Assembly (NCBI GenBank): GCA_024711345.1
Contig: JANJTA010000032.1
Coordinates: forward strand, 1-64,000
DNA length: 64,000 nt
Direction of reading: 5' to 3'
DNA from: Rhodanobacter sp.
Lineage (GTDB): Bacteria; Pseudomonadota; Gammaproteobacteria; Xanthomonadales; Rhodanobacteraceae
A program made the position numbers and the translations under genes. This document shows positions 55,108 to 64,000 of the stretch, piece by piece; the stretch's first letter is position 1, and each line of letters begins with the position of its first letter. Under the pieces are notes generated by a model. It was not told where the DNA came from. It did not search any database and saw only the letters and a program-made list of their open reading frames with translations.

Positions 55108-55893
55108 TCACATCAGGTTGCGCCCGTGGAACAGTTCCTCGATCTCGCGGCGCAGCAACTGCTCGATGCGCTGGCGGTCCTTGAACGAGAGATCGTCGGC
55201 GTGCGCCTCGAACAGGTAGGTGTCGAGGTCGAAGTCCTTGATGTGCATCTTCGTGTGGAACATGTTTTCCTGGTACACGTTGACGTCGAACATCTCGTAC
55301 TTCTGGCGGATGTGCTTGGCCAGGTAGTCCTGCACCGAGTTGATCTTGTGGTCGATGAAGTGCTTCTTGCCCTTCACGTCGCGGGTGAAGCCGCGCACGC
55401 GGTAGTCGGCGATCACGATGTCCGACTCGAAGCTGTCGATCAGGTAGTTCAGGGCCTTCAGCGGCGAGATCACGCCGCAGGTGGCCACGTCGATGTCCGC
55501 GCGGAAGGTCGCGATGCCGTTGTGCGGGTGCGTTTCCGGGTAGGTGTGGACCGTGATGTGGCTCTTGTCCATGTGCGCCACCACCGCGCCCGCGATCGAG
55601 TCGCGACCGAGCTTCTCCACCACCGGCTCCTCGGAGATCAGGATGGTCACCGAGGCGCCCTGCGGGTCGTAATCCTGGCGGGCCACGTTGAGGATGTTCG
55701 CGCCGATGATCTCGGCCACGTCGGTGAGGATCTGGGTGAGGCGGTCGGCGTCGTACTGCTCATCGATGTATTCGATGTAGCGGCGGCGCTGGTCCTCGGA
55801 CACCGCGTAGCAGATGTCGTAGATGTTGAAGCTCAGCGCCTTGGTCAGGTTGTTGAAACCCTGCAGGCGCAGACGGGGGAGTGGCTTGACCAC
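55108..55893 (-). CDS. speD: S-adenosylmethionine decarboxylase proenzyme
   Basis: A 261-aa enzyme of the E. coli SpeD class, giving the aminopropyl donor for spermidine. It is made as a proenzyme that cuts itself before Ser111 ([14 protein letters not shown]) to create a pyruvoyl group. Other family blocks are [20 protein letters not shown] and [16 protein letters not shown]. It is divergent from clp, with a 288-base gap between, and converges on coq7. Confidence 0.95.
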   Translation of the reverse strand: MVKPLPRLRLQGFNNLTKALSFNIYDICYAVSEDQRRRYIEYIDEQYDADRLTQILTDVAEIIGANILNVARQDYDPQGASVTILISEEPVVEKLGRDSIAGAVVAHMDKSHITVHTYPETHPHNGIATFRADIDVATCGVISPLKALNYLIDSFESDIVIADYRVRGFTRDVKGKKHFIDHKINSVQDYLAKHIRQKYEMFDVNVYQENMFHTKMHIKDFDLDTYLFEAHADDLSFKDRQRIEQLLRREIEELFHGRNLM

Positions 55894-56072
55894 GAGCGGC
55901 TCTCCATGGCCGAACCATCGGCCAGCAGCAGAGGCGGGTTAGCGACAAGGGTCCCCGCGATTGGTGTGAAGCGCAGGCGCACAGCCTGCACGACCCTTGT
56001 GAACCGCATGCGACGACCTCGGCGCATGTGGAAGACCGCGAAGTATGCGGCAAAAAGAAAAGAAATTGAACC

Positions 56073-56100
56073 TGCGACAAGCGCTCAGGTTTGCCATAAT
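56073..56100 (+). promoter_or_regulatory. Possible clp promoter
   Basis: CATAAT (56095-56100) is a good -10, with TGCGAC 16 bases upstream as a weak -35. The rest of the speD-clp gap (55894-56181) is A-rich near 56050 and otherwise unremarkable. Confidence 0.35.
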
Positions 56101-56181
56101 GCGGGCTTGCAGGGATAGTTCATGAGCACGCACGGCGTGTGGCAATGGTTGCCACTGTTCAATGACAACCACCGGTAGGGG

Positions 56182-56883
56182 ATGATCGTGGCGCAACTCA
56201 AGTATCAGCTCCAACAGGCCTTCGAACGCTCGCAGGCGCCGCTCGGCTTCGCGCCGGACCCTGCCGCGATGGAGCGCTTTCTCGGTCTTTGCCACCGCCG
56301 GCGCTACCCGGGCAAGACCGCGATCATCCGTCCCGGCGATCCGGCCAACACCTTGTATTACGTGATCGAGGGCTCGCTGGCGGTGTGCACCGAGGACGAG
56401 CAGGGGCGCGAGCTGATCCTGGCCTACATCAGCCGCGGCCAGTTCATCGGCGAGATGGGCCTGTTCGTGGAGCAGGCGCAGCGCGAGTCGATGGTGCGCA
56501 CGCGCACCCCGTGCGAGATGGCCGAGGTCAGCTACGAGCGGCTGTTCCAGCTGATGGAGGGCCCGCTGCGCGAGGAGTGTCCGAAGATCCTGTTCGCGAT
56601 CGGCTCGCAGCTCACCAACCGCCTGCTGCGCACCTCGCGCCAGGTCAGCCGGATGGCGTTCATGGACGTCACCAACCGCATCTCGCGCACCTTGCTCGAC
56701 CTGTGCCAGGAGCCGGATTCGATGACCCACCCGGACGGCACCCAGATCCGCATCTCGCGCCAGGAAGTGAGCCGTATCGTGGGCTGCTCGCGCGAGATGG
56801 TCGGCCGCGTGCTCAAGCAGCTGGAGGAGCAGCGCATGATCGACGTCTCCGGCAAGACCATCGTGGTGCGCGGCACGCGCTGA
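56182..56883 (+). CDS. clp: CRP-like global regulator Clp
   Basis: A 233-aa CRP/FNR-family regulator: cyclic-nucleotide-binding fold (GKTAIIRPGDPANTLYYVIEGSLAV, GRGQFIGEMGLF-like IGEMGLFVE), dimer helix, and C-terminal helix-turn-helix (RISRQEVSRIVGCSREMVGRVLKQLEEQRMI). The sequence and the place beside speD and the trp genes match Clp of Xanthomonadales, which is released from DNA by cyclic-di-GMP and controls virulence, motility and polymer genes. The effector cannot be read from sequence alone. Confidence 0.92.
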   Translation: MIVAQLKYQLQQAFERSQAPLGFAPDPAAMERFLGLCHRRRYPGKTAIIRPGDPANTLYYVIEGSLAVCTEDEQGRELILAYISRGQFIGEMGLFVEQAQRESMVRTRTPCEMAEVSYERLFQLMEGPLREECPKILFAIGSQLTNRLLRTSRQVSRMAFMDVTNRISRTLLDLCQEPDSMTHPDGTQIRISRQEVSRIVGCSREMVGRVLKQLEEQRMIDVSGKTIVVRGTR

Positions 56884-56974
56884 TTCCGCGCGGACTCGAC
56901 CATCCGCCGCCTGAACCGGTTTTTTACGGAGACTGGTCGAGGATGGTTGTCCGCCCCCGGCTGCGAGACAACGC

Positions 56975-57718
56975 TTGGATTACGGGCAATTCTTCGTCTT
57001 CGCCGGTGTGGGCCTGCTCGCCCAGCTGGTCGATGGCGCGCTGGGGATGGCCTACGGGCTGGTCTCCAACTCGATTTTGCTGGCGCTGGGCCTGCCGCCG
57101 GCGGTGGCCAGCGCCACCGTGCACACCGCCGAGGTATTCACTACCGGCGTTTCCGGTGCATCGCATGCCTGGTTCGGCAACGTGCGTTGGCGATTGTTCT
57201 GGCAACTGGCCATTCCCGGCGCGATCGGCGGCGTCCTCGGCGCCACTTTCCTGGCCAATGTGCCGGGCGAGGCGATCCGGCCCTGGGTCAATGCCTATCT
57301 GCTGATCCTCGGCATGATGGTGCTGCTGCGCGCGTTCGGGCGGCGGCTGACCCGCCACCAGGTCCAGCACAGCGGCGTGCTGGGCTTCTTCGCCGGCCTG
57401 CTCGACGCGATCGGCGGCGGCGGCTGGGGTCCGCTGGCCACCAGCACGCTGATCGCCCGCGGCGGCGGCGTGCGCAGCACGATCGGCTCGGTCAACGCCG
57501 CCGAGTTCGTGGTGACGGCATGCGTCTCCGCCACCCTGGTCTGGCACGTCGGCGCCGGCCACTGGCCGATCGTGCTGGGTCTGCTCACCGGCGGCGTGAT
57601 CGCCGCGCCGTTCGCCGCCTGGCTGGTGCGTCACCTGCCCGAACAGGCGGTGATGGCTGCGGTGGGCAGCCTGATCGTGCTGATCAGCCTGGGCCAGCTG
57701 GCGCAGACGCTGCTGTAG
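56975..57718 (+). CDS. TSUP-family sulfite/sulfonate exporter
   Basis: A 247-aa membrane protein of the TauE/SafE (TSUP) family with about eight helices. It has FVFAGVGLLAQLVDGALGMAYG near the start and the repeat half GFFAGLLDAIGGGGWGPLATS, the usual pair of Gly-rich motifs. The start is a TTG at 56975, as no ATG or GTG fits the conserved N-terminus; GAGA lies 6 bases upstream. Substrate unknown. It ends 3 bases from the convergent HAD gene. Confidence 0.85.
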   Translation: MDYGQFFVFAGVGLLAQLVDGALGMAYGLVSNSILLALGLPPAVASATVHTAEVFTTGVSGASHAWFGNVRWRLFWQLAIPGAIGGVLGATFLANVPGEAIRPWVNAYLLILGMMVLLRAFGRRLTRHQVQHSGVLGFFAGLLDAIGGGGWGPLATSTLIARGGGVRSTIGSVNAAEFVVTACVSATLVWHVGAGHWPIVLGLLTGGVIAAPFAAWLVRHLPEQAVMAAVGSLIVLISLGQLAQTLL

Positions 57719-57721
57719 CGG

Positions 57722-58396
57722 CTACAACCACTCGACGCGGGTGACCGCGCGGCCCAGCGCCTTCTCCACCTTCTTGCACAACGCCGGCGTGCCGTTGACC
57801 AGCACCGCCTCGGCGGCCAGCGCCAGCATCGCCACGTCGTACATCGAATCGCCATAGGCGACGTGCCAGCCGCCGACGCCGTACTCGGTCAAGGACTGCA
57901 CCTTGCGCCGACCCACGTTGTGCCGCAGCAGGCGCATGCCCAGCCAACCCGGCCGCAGCTGCGAGGCCAGCACCTCCAACCCGGTCAGGCCGAGCTGCTG
58001 CAGGATCCCGCTGGCCAGCGTGTGCTCGCAACCGGTCACCACCAGCACGCGATCGCCCGCCAGCTGGTGTCGACGCAACGCCTGCAGCCCAGCGCGGCAG
58101 AACTGCCTGGGCCGGCGCGCCAGCGTGGCGGCAAACGCGTCCGCCGCCGCCCGGTAGCGCTGCTCGCCCAACCCCAGCAAGGCGATGCGCACCAGCGTAT
58201 ACAGCGGCAGGCGCCGCGAGAACGGACGCTGCACCAGCAACAGCGGCAAACACAACAGCGCCAGCGCGCAACGCCATGGCGAACGCCGGTAGCGCTCGCG
58301 CACGAACTGGCGGAACGCATCGCCGCGGATCAGCACGCCGTCGAAATCGAACAGCACCACGCGCGGCGACGCGACCGCCCTTTCCCCCTCGGTCAT
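57722..58396 (-). CDS. HAD-IB family phosphatase
   Basis: A 224-aa haloacid dehalogenase-like hydrolase. Motif I is LFDFDGVL (Asp17, Asp19), motif II VVTGCE, and motif IV YGDSMYDVAML; the cap resembles SerB/PgpC-type enzymes and includes a hydrophobic stretch (CALALLCLPLLLVQ). The substrate is unknown; a lipid phosphate is possible. It starts 5 bases after the trpC stop, so it may be cotranscribed with trpGDC. Confidence 0.82.
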   Translation of the reverse strand: MTEGERAVASPRVVLFDFDGVLIRGDAFRQFVRERYRRSPWRCALALLCLPLLLVQRPFSRRLPLYTLVRIALLGLGEQRYRAAADAFAATLARRPRQFCRAGLQALRRHQLAGDRVLVVTGCEHTLASGILQQLGLTGLEVLASQLRPGWLGMRLLRHNVGRRKVQSLTEYGVGGWHVAYGDSMYDVAMLALAAEAVLVNGTPALCKKVEKALGRAVTRVEWL

Positions 58397-58401
58397 CGCG
58401 G

Positions 58402-59196
58402 TCACGGCAGGGCGAACAGCCGCTTGAGCTCGCTGCCCGGATCCTCGGCACGCATGAACGCCTCGCCGACCAGGAACGCCTGGATGCCGCCCTCGCGCAG
58501 GCGCGCCACGTCCTGCGGCGTGTGAATGCCGGACTCCGCCACCAGCACGCGATCGTACTCGACCAGTTCCTGCAGGGTCAGCGAGGTCTCCAGCGAAGTC
58601 TCGAAGCTGCGCAGGTTGCGGTTGTTCACGCCGATCAGCGGCACCGGCAGCGCCTGCGCGCGCTCCAGTTCCTCCTCGTCGTGCACCTCGCACAGCACGT
58701 CCAGGTCGAGCTCCGCCGCCAGCAGCGACAGTTCCAGCAGCACGTCGTCATCCAGCGCCGAAACGATCAGCAGCACGCAGTCGGCGCCGATCGCGCGGGC
58801 CTCGTACACCTGGTAGGCGTCGATGATGAAATCCTTGCGCAGCACCGGCAGCGAGCACGCCTCGCGCGCCTGCTGCAGGAACGCCTCGCTGCCCTGGAAG
58901 AAATCGCTGTCGGTCAGCACCGACAGGCAGGCCGCGCCGGCAGCCTCGTAGCTCCTCGCGATCGCGGCCGGGTCGAAGTGGGTGCGGATCAGGCCCTTGC
59001 TCGGGCTGGCCTTCTTCACCTCGGCGATCACCGCCGGCAGGCCGGCGTCGATCTTGGCCTCGATCGCCGCGGCGAAACCGCGGGTGCCGGGCAATTCGGC
59101 GATGCGCGCCACCAGCTCGGCTTCCGGCAGCCGGGTCCGGCGCTCGGCCACCTCCTCCGCCTTGCGCGCAAGAATGCGATTGAGGATGTCGGTCAT
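58402..59196 (-). CDS. trpC: Indole-3-glycerol phosphate synthase
   Basis: A 264-aa TIM-barrel enzyme closing the indole ring in tryptophan synthesis. Motifs: [13 protein letters not shown] at the start, [16 protein letters not shown] (catalytic Lys), [31 protein letters not shown] and [13 protein letters not shown]. It is a monofunctional TrpC without a fused TrpF. It follows trpD after a 63-base gap. Confidence 0.95.
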   Translation of the reverse strand: MTDILNRILARKAEEVAERRTRLPEAELVARIAELPGTRGFAAAIEAKIDAGLPAVIAEVKKASPSKGLIRTHFDPAAIARSYEAAGAACLSVLTDSDFFQGSEAFLQQAREACSLPVLRKDFIIDAYQVYEARAIGADCVLLIVSALDDDVLLELSLLAAELDLDVLCEVHDEEELERAQALPVPLIGVNNRNLRSFETSLETSLTLQELVEYDRVLVAESGIHTPQDVARLREGGIQAFLVGEAFMRAEDPGSELKRLFALP

Positions 59197-59259
59197 GGCA
59201 TCTCGCTGGTGGGGTGGGAGCGCGTCCGGTGCGCCAAAGGATACCGGCGCCGCGTGCAG

Positions 59260-60312
59260 CTACCGCGAATGGGCAAGCCGCCGGGTGGCGGCCACGAAGG
59301 CCTGCATTTTCGCATGCGCCGCGCCGCTGGCAATCGTGGCGCGGGCCAGCTCGATGCCTTCGCCGATCGAGGCGGCCACGTCGGCGGTATACAGCGCCGC
59401 ACCGGCGTTGAGGCAGACGATGTCGTGCTGCACGCCATGGCGGCCCTGCAGCACGTCCAGCAGCATGCCTTTCGACTCGTCCGCATTCTCCACCCGCAGG
59501 TTGCGGCTGGAGGCCATCGCCAGGCCGAAATCCTCCGGTTCCACCTCGTACTCGCGCACCACGCCGTCGCGCAGTTCGCCGACCAGGGTCGCCGCGCCCA
59601 GCGAGATCTCGTCCAGCCCGTCGCGGCCCCACACCACCAGCGCATGGCGCGCGCCGAGCTGCTGCAGCACGCGCACCTGGATACCGACCAGGTCGGGGTG
59701 GAACACGCCCATCAGGATGTTCGGCGCGCCGGCCGGGTTGGTCAGCGGCCCCAGGATGTTGAACAGCGTGCGCACGCCCATTTCCTTGCGCACCGGCGCC
59801 ACCACCTTCATCGCCGGGTGGTGGTTCGGCGCGAACATGAAGCCGATGCCGGTCTCGGCGATGCACTCGGCCACCTGCTCTGGTGCCAGCTCGATCGCCG
59901 CGCCCAGCGCCTCCAGCACGTCGGCGCTGCCGGACTTCGACGACACGCTGCGCCCGCCGTGCTTGGCGATGCGCGCGCCGGCCGCGGCCGCCACGAACAT
60001 CGCCGTGGTGGAAATATTGAAACTGGAAGCGCCGTCGCCGCCGGTACCGACGATGTCGACGAAGTGCTCGTACGCCGGCGCCTCGACCTTCGCCGACAGC
60101 TCGCGCATCACCCGCGCCGCGCCGGTGATCTCGCCCACGGTTTCCTTCTTCACGCGCAGGCCGGTGATGATCGCCGCGGTCATCAGCGGGCTCACCTCGC
60201 CGCCCATGATCTGACGCATCAGCGCGATCATCTCGTCGTGGAAGATCTCGCGGTGCTCGATGGTGCGCTGCAGGGCTTCCTGCGGCGTGATGGTGATGGC
60301 GCGCGCGCTCAT
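59260..60312 (-). CDS. trpD: Anthranilate phosphoribosyltransferase
   Basis: A 350-aa transferase joining anthranilate to PRPP. It has [16 protein letters not shown] (PRPP loop), [20 protein letters not shown], and [12 protein letters not shown], with [12 protein letters not shown]. It is not fused to TrpG, unlike E. coli. ATG 60312 overlaps the trpG stop (ATGA). Confidence 0.95.
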   Translation of the reverse strand: MSARAITITPQEALQRTIEHREIFHDEMIALMRQIMGGEVSPLMTAAIITGLRVKKETVGEITGAARVMRELSAKVEAPAYEHFVDIVGTGGDGASSFNISTTAMFVAAAAGARIAKHGGRSVSSKSGSADVLEALGAAIELAPEQVAECIAETGIGFMFAPNHHPAMKVVAPVRKEMGVRTLFNILGPLTNPAGAPNILMGVFHPDLVGIQVRVLQQLGARHALVVWGRDGLDEISLGAATLVGELRDGVVREYEVEPEDFGLAMASSRNLRVENADESKGMLLDVLQGRHGVQHDIVCLNAGAALYTADVAASIGEGIELARATIASGAAHAKMQAFVAATRRLAHSR

Positions 60313-60908
60313 GCCGCCAGCTTCCGCCGCGGCAGGCCGAGGAAATTCGCCAGCAGGTCGTGGCCATGCTGGGTCAGGATCGATTCGGGATGGAACTGCA
60401 CGCCCTCGACCGCCAGCGTCCTGTGGCGCAGGCCCATGATCTCGTCGATCGAGCCGTCCGGGTTTTCCGTCCACGCGGTGACTTCCAGACAATCGGGCAG
60501 CGACGACTGCTCCACCACCAGCGAGTGGTAGCGCGTGGCCTCGAACGGATTGGGCAGGCCGGCAAACACGCCCTGCCCGCGATGGAGCACCGGCGAGGTC
60601 TTGCCGTGCATGATCCGCTTCGCGCGGACCACCTTGCCGCCGAACGCCTGGCCGATCGCCTGGTGCCCCAGGCAGACGCCGAACACCGGAATCTCGCCGG
60701 CCAGCTCGCGCAGCACGTCCAGCGACACGCCCGCATCGTCCGGCGTGCCAGGTCCCGGCGAGATCATGATGTGCGAGGGCGCCAGCGCGCGGATGCCGGC
60801 CACGTCCAGCGCATCGTTGCGCACCACCTTGACCGCCTGCCCCAACTCGCCCAGGTACTGCACGAGGTTGTAGGTGAAGCTGTCGTAGTTGTCGATCATC
60901 AGCAGCAT
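60309..60908 (-). CDS. trpG: Anthranilate synthase glutaminase subunit TrpG
   Basis: A 199-aa class I glutamine amidotransferase supplying ammonia for anthranilate (in some bacteria also for 4-amino-4-deoxychorismate). The start is [20 protein letters not shown]; the catalytic Cys is in [12 protein letters not shown], and His/Glu in GVQFHPES. The partner TrpE is not in the window. ATG 60908 is the family start; upstream in-frame codons look untranslated. Confidence 0.94.
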   Translation of the reverse strand: MLLMIDNYDSFTYNLVQYLGELGQAVKVVRNDALDVAGIRALAPSHIMISPGPGTPDDAGVSLDVLRELAGEIPVFGVCLGHQAIGQAFGGKVVRAKRIMHGKTSPVLHRGQGVFAGLPNPFEATRYHSLVVEQSSLPDCLEVTAWTENPDGSIDEIMGLRHRTLAVEGVQFHPESILTQHGHDLLANFLGLPRRKLAA

Positions 60909-61007
60909 GGCGCGCCTTGCAGACATGGCGGCGCAGCGCGCCGGGCACGGCATTATAGCCGCGCCGTCCGGGCCGGTTCCGCTAGCCGCAAGCAGCCGGG
61001 TCCGCGT

Positions 61008-62243
61008 TCAGGCGGTGTCGCGTCGCGACTGCCGGGCGACGATGCCGGTGGCGGTCATGTCGCCGGTGACGTTGCCCAGCGTGGCCAGCGCGTCGGGGAT
61101 GGTGTCGACCGCCAGCATCAGGCCCAGCGGAGACAGCGGCAGGCCCATCGCTTGCGCCACCGGCAGGTTGGTGGCGATGAAGGTGACCTGGCCCGGCAGG
61201 CCCACCGAGCCCAGGCTGATCACCACCGCCAGCAGCGCACCGGCGAGCAGCTGCGCGGTGGACAGGTCGATGCCGTAGGCCCAGGCGATGAACACCGCCG
61301 AGGTGACGTACTGCACCGGGCTGGTCAGGCGGAACAGGCTCACCGCCATCGGCAGCACCAGCGCGGCGACCTGCCTCGGGTAGCCGAGGCGGCGGTCGGC
61401 GCTTTCCAGCATTGCCGGCAGCGAGGCCAGCGAGGACTGCGTGCTGACCGCCACCACCTGCGCCGGCACCAGCGCCAGCGCGAAACGGCGCAGCCGCTCG
61501 CCGCCGAAGGCCACCGCCAGCGGCAGCATCATCACGGTGACCGCCAGGTACAGCAGGCACTCCACCAGCACGTACACGCCCAGCGCGCTGAGCATCCCTA
61601 AGCCCGAGCGCGCGCACACCGACAGGATCAGCGCGAACACGCCCAGCGGCGCGATCCACAGCACCCAGCGCACGATCACGATCATCGCGTCGGCGATCGC
61701 CTGGAAGAATTCCATCAGCAGCGTGCGCCGCGCCGGCGCGATGCGGGTCAGCGCGAAGCCGAGGAACAGCGCGAACACCACCAGCGGCAGCATCGCGCTC
61801 TGCGCGGCGGCCATGATCGCGTTGTTCGGCACGATCGCTACCAGCGTGTCGATCCAGTTCGGCGCCGCCTGCGCGGCCGCGGGCACGCTGGCGTGGTCGA
61901 GCGCGGTGATCAGCGCCGGATTGTGCGGGAACAGCGCGAACACCAGCGGCGCGGCCAGCGCCGCGAACAGCGCGCCGCCGGTCAGCACCACGATGAACAC
62001 CACGATCGCGCGGCGCGCGATGCGGCCCGAAGCGGCCGCATCGGTAGCGGTGTTGACGCCCACCACCACCAGCGCCAGCACCAGCGGCACCACCGTCATC
62101 TGCAGCGCGTTCAGCCACAGCTTGCCGATCGGCTGCGCCACGTTCGCCACCTGCAACGCCACCGACTCGTTCCAGTGGGCCAGCAGCAAACCGATCAGCG
62201 CACCGGCGGCCAGCCCGGTCAGCACCCGACTGGTGGCACTCAC
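61008..62243 (-). CDS. Dicarboxylate/amino acid:cation symporter (DAACS)
   Basis: A 411-aa transporter with about eight helices and hairpin loops. It shows IGKLWLNALQMTVVPLVLALV, QSSLASLPAMLESAD, SVGLPGQVTFIATNLP and LMLAVDTIPDALATLGNVTGD, corresponding to the GltP/DctA signatures, with NVTGD where NxxGD is usual. The substrate could be glutamate, aspartate or a C4 acid. The GTG start at 62243 overlaps the previous stop (GTGA), and GGAGG lies 8 bases upstream. Confidence 0.88.
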   Translation of the reverse strand: MSATSRVLTGLAAGALIGLLLAHWNESVALQVANVAQPIGKLWLNALQMTVVPLVLALVVVGVNTATDAAASGRIARRAIVVFIVVLTGGALFAALAAPLVFALFPHNPALITALDHASVPAAAQAAPNWIDTLVAIVPNNAIMAAAQSAMLPLVVFALFLGFALTRIAPARRTLLMEFFQAIADAMIVIVRWVLWIAPLGVFALILSVCARSGLGMLSALGVYVLVECLLYLAVTVMMLPLAVAFGGERLRRFALALVPAQVVAVSTQSSLASLPAMLESADRRLGYPRQVAALVLPMAVSLFRLTSPVQYVTSAVFIAWAYGIDLSTAQLLAGALLAVVISLGSVGLPGQVTFIATNLPVAQAMGLPLSPLGLMLAVDTIPDALATLGNVTGDMTATGIVARQSRRDTA

Positions 62244-63019
62244 TGCGCAGCCTCCGCGGTGACCAGCGCCGGCAGCCGCCACGACGCGCGCAGGCGTTCG
62301 TACTCGGCCTGCGGCAGCAGCACGAACACCGGGTGGTCCTGCGGCTTCAGCCAGGCCAGCAGGCGCTGCATCAGCGCCGGCGTCATCGCGGTACAGCCGG
62401 CGGTAGTGTCGCTGGGCGACTTCCACAGGTGGGCGAAGATGCAGCTGCCGCCCTGCGGCGCCGCCTGCGCGTTGTGCTCGATCACGAAGCCGAGCCGGTA
62501 GCGCTGGTCGCCATTCGCGTGCAGGTCACGCCGCATCGGCTCGCTGGAACCCTTCACCGCCTCCACGCCGACCGCGTTGGCGTCGACGATGCGGTTGTAC
62601 TGCGCCGTGCCGCTGACATCCATGCACCAGTCGGTGGCGCTGAGCGCACGGTACGGCAGCGCGGTAGCCGCGTGCGCGGCGTAGCCGAACGCCTCGCCGA
62701 TGCGGAACACGCCGGCCGGACTGCGGTTGTCGCCCTCGCGTTTCACCGGGCCGCCGGTCTGCGGCGCGTTCAGGCCCAGGCCCCAGCCGGCACCGTTCTT
62801 GCCGATGGTCACCGGTGTGGGCGCGACGACTTCCTGCCAGGCGTCGCCGTGGCGCTCGTAGGCACTCAGCTCGCCGTGATCGACATTCCAGCCGGCGGTG
62901 GTGACCACGATCATCTGGCGGGCGTTCTGCCAGGGCGCGTCCGCGGTGGCGGCGTGCGCGGTTCCGGCGAGCGCTGCGGCAAATGCCAGCAGGGCAACGG
63001 TTCGGCGGCGAATAGTCAT
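62240..63019 (-). CDS. L,D-transpeptidase catalytic-domain protein
   Basis: A 259-aa exported protein. After the signal peptide (MTIRRRTVALLAFAAALAG...HA) comes a YkuD-type domain of the ErfK-like branch with KREGDNRSPAGVFRIGEAFG and the catalytic block IFAHLWKSPSDTTAGCTAM (His, Cys). These enzymes crosslink peptidoglycan or lipoproteins, but this branch is poorly characterised. ATG 63019 gives a proper signal peptide. It is coupled to the symporter gene downstream. Confidence 0.82.
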   Translation of the reverse strand: MTIRRRTVALLAFAAALAGTAHAATADAPWQNARQMIVVTTAGWNVDHGELSAYERHGDAWQEVVAPTPVTIGKNGAGWGLGLNAPQTGGPVKREGDNRSPAGVFRIGEAFGYAAHAATALPYRALSATDWCMDVSGTAQYNRIVDANAVGVEAVKGSSEPMRRDLHANGDQRYRLGFVIEHNAQAAPQGGSCIFAHLWKSPSDTTAGCTAMTPALMQRLLAWLKPQDHPVFVLLPQAEYERLRASWRLPALVTAEAAQ

Positions 63020-63062
63020 CGGCTTTCCACCCATCGGATCATCGTCACTCAACGCGTATGTA

Positions 63063-63167
63063 GGAGCTCGCTCGCGGGCGATGTTTTTACAGATCCCGAA
63101 TCCCGGCTTTCAACAGCCGATCCCCTGGTCATCCCGGCTCAAAAAGCATCGCCCGCGAGCGAGCTCC
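63063..63167. repeat. REP-like inverted repeat pair (BIME)
   Basis: GGAGCTCGCTCGCGGGCGAT followed by G (63063-63083) recurs as its perfect 21-base reverse complement at 63147-63167, with 63 bases between. The outer bases (TGTAGGAGCTCGC) are of the kind found in REP elements of Pseudomonas and Xanthomonadales. It lies between the L,D-transpeptidase gene and the RpiR gene. Confidence 0.85.
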
Positions 63168-63196
63168 CAGGATTCCCCACTCCCCACTTCCGGCCC

Positions 63197-64000
63197 TCAC
63201 GGCTCCAGCATCAGCTGGATGCGGTCGAGGTTGGCCAGCAGCTGCGCGTGGAGGTCGTCGTGGCCTTCGCACAGCTGCACGAACACGCCGTCGAGCAGGT
63301 GCTGCAGCGCCGACTGGTACAGCAGCGGCTGGATGTACGGCAATTCGTCGTGCGCCGACACCACCAGCGCGAGGTCGGCCAGCGCGCGCAGCGGGTTGGC
63401 GGTGTGCCGCGTCACCGTGATCACCTGGCCGCGACGCTCGCGGAAGTAGCGGGCGATCTTGCACAGCGCCGGGTGGTTGCCGTGCTCGGAGAACACCAGC
63501 AGCACGTCGCCAGCGCCGGCCGCGGAGACGTTCGCGGTCATCCGCGCGGTGTCGAAGTTGTGCACGGTGAGGATGCCCAGCAGCGACAGCCGCAGCGCGA
63601 AGCCGCGCGCGTGGATGTCGTCCTCGCCCAGCCCGATGATGAACACCTTGCCGGTGCGGCCGGCCTGTTCGATCGCGTCGGCCACGGCGTGGAGGGCTTC
63701 CGGCGGATTGATCAGCTGGGTCGCCTCCTCCGCCTCGGACTTGCGCCGCCACAGGTTGCCGGCGGACGCGCCGCCGCCTTCGCCGTCGCTCTCCGCCGCG
63801 ACCTGCGGCGTATCGCCGTTGTCGGCGCGGGCAATCGCCTCGCCGACCGAATACTTCAGGTCCGGATAGCCCTTGAAGCCGAGCTTCTGGGTGAACTTGA
63901 CCACGCTGGACTGGCTGATCCCCAGCGCATTGGCCAGTTGCTGCGAGGAGTAGTCGCGCAAGAGTTGTGCGTTCTCCAGGATGAAGTCGGCGATGCGCCG
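63197..64000 (-). CDS. RpiR/MurR-family transcriptional regulator (N-terminus outside window)
   Basis: At least 267 residues of a regulator whose start lies beyond base 64000. The N-terminal helix-turn-helix is partly visible (RRIADFILENAQLLRDYSSQ, LANALGISQSSVVKFTQKLG, the RpiR signature). A Gly/Ala/Asp-rich linker follows, then a SIS sugar-phosphate-binding domain (IGLGEDDIHARGFALRLSLLG, DVLLVFSEHGNHPALCKIA). It probably senses a phosphorylated sugar. Its target genes are not in the window. Confidence 0.9.
   Translation of the reverse strand, partial: RRIADFILENAQLLRDYSSQQLANALGISQSSVVKFTQKLGFKGYPDLKYSVGEAIARADNGDTPQVAAESDGEGGGASAGNLWRRKSEAEEATQLINPPEALHAVADAIEQAGRTGKVFIIGLGEDDIHARGFALRLSLLGILTVHNFDTARMTANVSAAGAGDVLLVFSEHGNHPALCKIARYFRERRGQVITVTRHTANPLRALADLALVVSAHDELPYIQPLLYQSALQHLLDGVFVQLCEGHDDLHAQLLANLDRIQLMLEP

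Overview
The window reads as a chromosomal segment of a high-GC gammaproteobacterium of the Xanthomonadales/Lysobacterales, most likely Rhodanobacteraceae (Rhodanobacter-like). The reasons are the gene orders rpoZ-spoT-ridA-recG, yicC/gmk next to rph-rdgB-hemW, coq7-speD-clp-trpCDG and zapA-6S RNA-fau, the Clp-type CRP protein, and the very GC-rich codon use right of about 26 kb. The genus is inference.

The window falls into two parts that meet at about 26040. Left of it (1-26040) lies a large integrated element whose other end is outside the window. Its right end sits inside the host recG gene, exactly in the codons of the Walker A motif, so only the N-terminal wedge domain of RecG remains (26028-26981). 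The 3' half of recG is nowhere in the window. The end of the element carries a tightly overlapping minus-strand operon: tyrosine recombinase (861 aa), second tyrosine recombinase (762 aa), coiled-coil protein (202 aa), a complete divergent RecG-like helicase (673 aa), third tyrosine recombinase (450 aa) and an HU/IHF-like protein. The element thus breaks recG and brings a RecG homologue of its own, placed so that the rpoZ-spoT-ridA-recG transcript would run straight into it.

The cargo next to the recombination module is a copper-resistance array of about 15 kb, all on the minus strand (16630 to 1864): CusF-like protein, CopL-like Cys-rich protein, CopA multicopper oxidase, CopB, a cytochrome c fused to an NTF2-like domain, DUF411 lipoprotein, Cu+-exporting P-type ATPase, a small Cys/Met protein, CusC, CusB, CusA, CusF. 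It oxidises, sequesters and exports copper; no dedicated regulator (CopRS, CueR) is visible. At the far left a histidine-utilisation remnant (3' half of hutH, then hutG with one altered metal ligand) is cut by the end of an IS3-family element.

Right of 26981 is ordinary host chromosome: ridA, spoT, rpoZ; mlaA convergent with mlaFEDCB, where MlaD carries two MCE units; gmk, yicC; rph, rdgB, hemW; DUF1631 and PilZ; pepQ; cydP-cydA-cydB-cydX; pepP and a UPF0149 gene; the TIGR02449/zapA pair, 6S RNA and fau; an EVE-domain gene and rpiA; a ClC channel with CBS domains; tRNA-Gln(CTG); rpsI-rplM; coq7; speD; clp; a TSUP exporter; a HAD phosphatase; trpC-trpD-trpG; a dicarboxylate symporter and an L,D-transpeptidase-like gene; an REP-like inverted repeat; and a partial RpiR-family regulator. 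The only gene-free stretch above 300 bases (48933-49241) is largely filled by 6S RNA.
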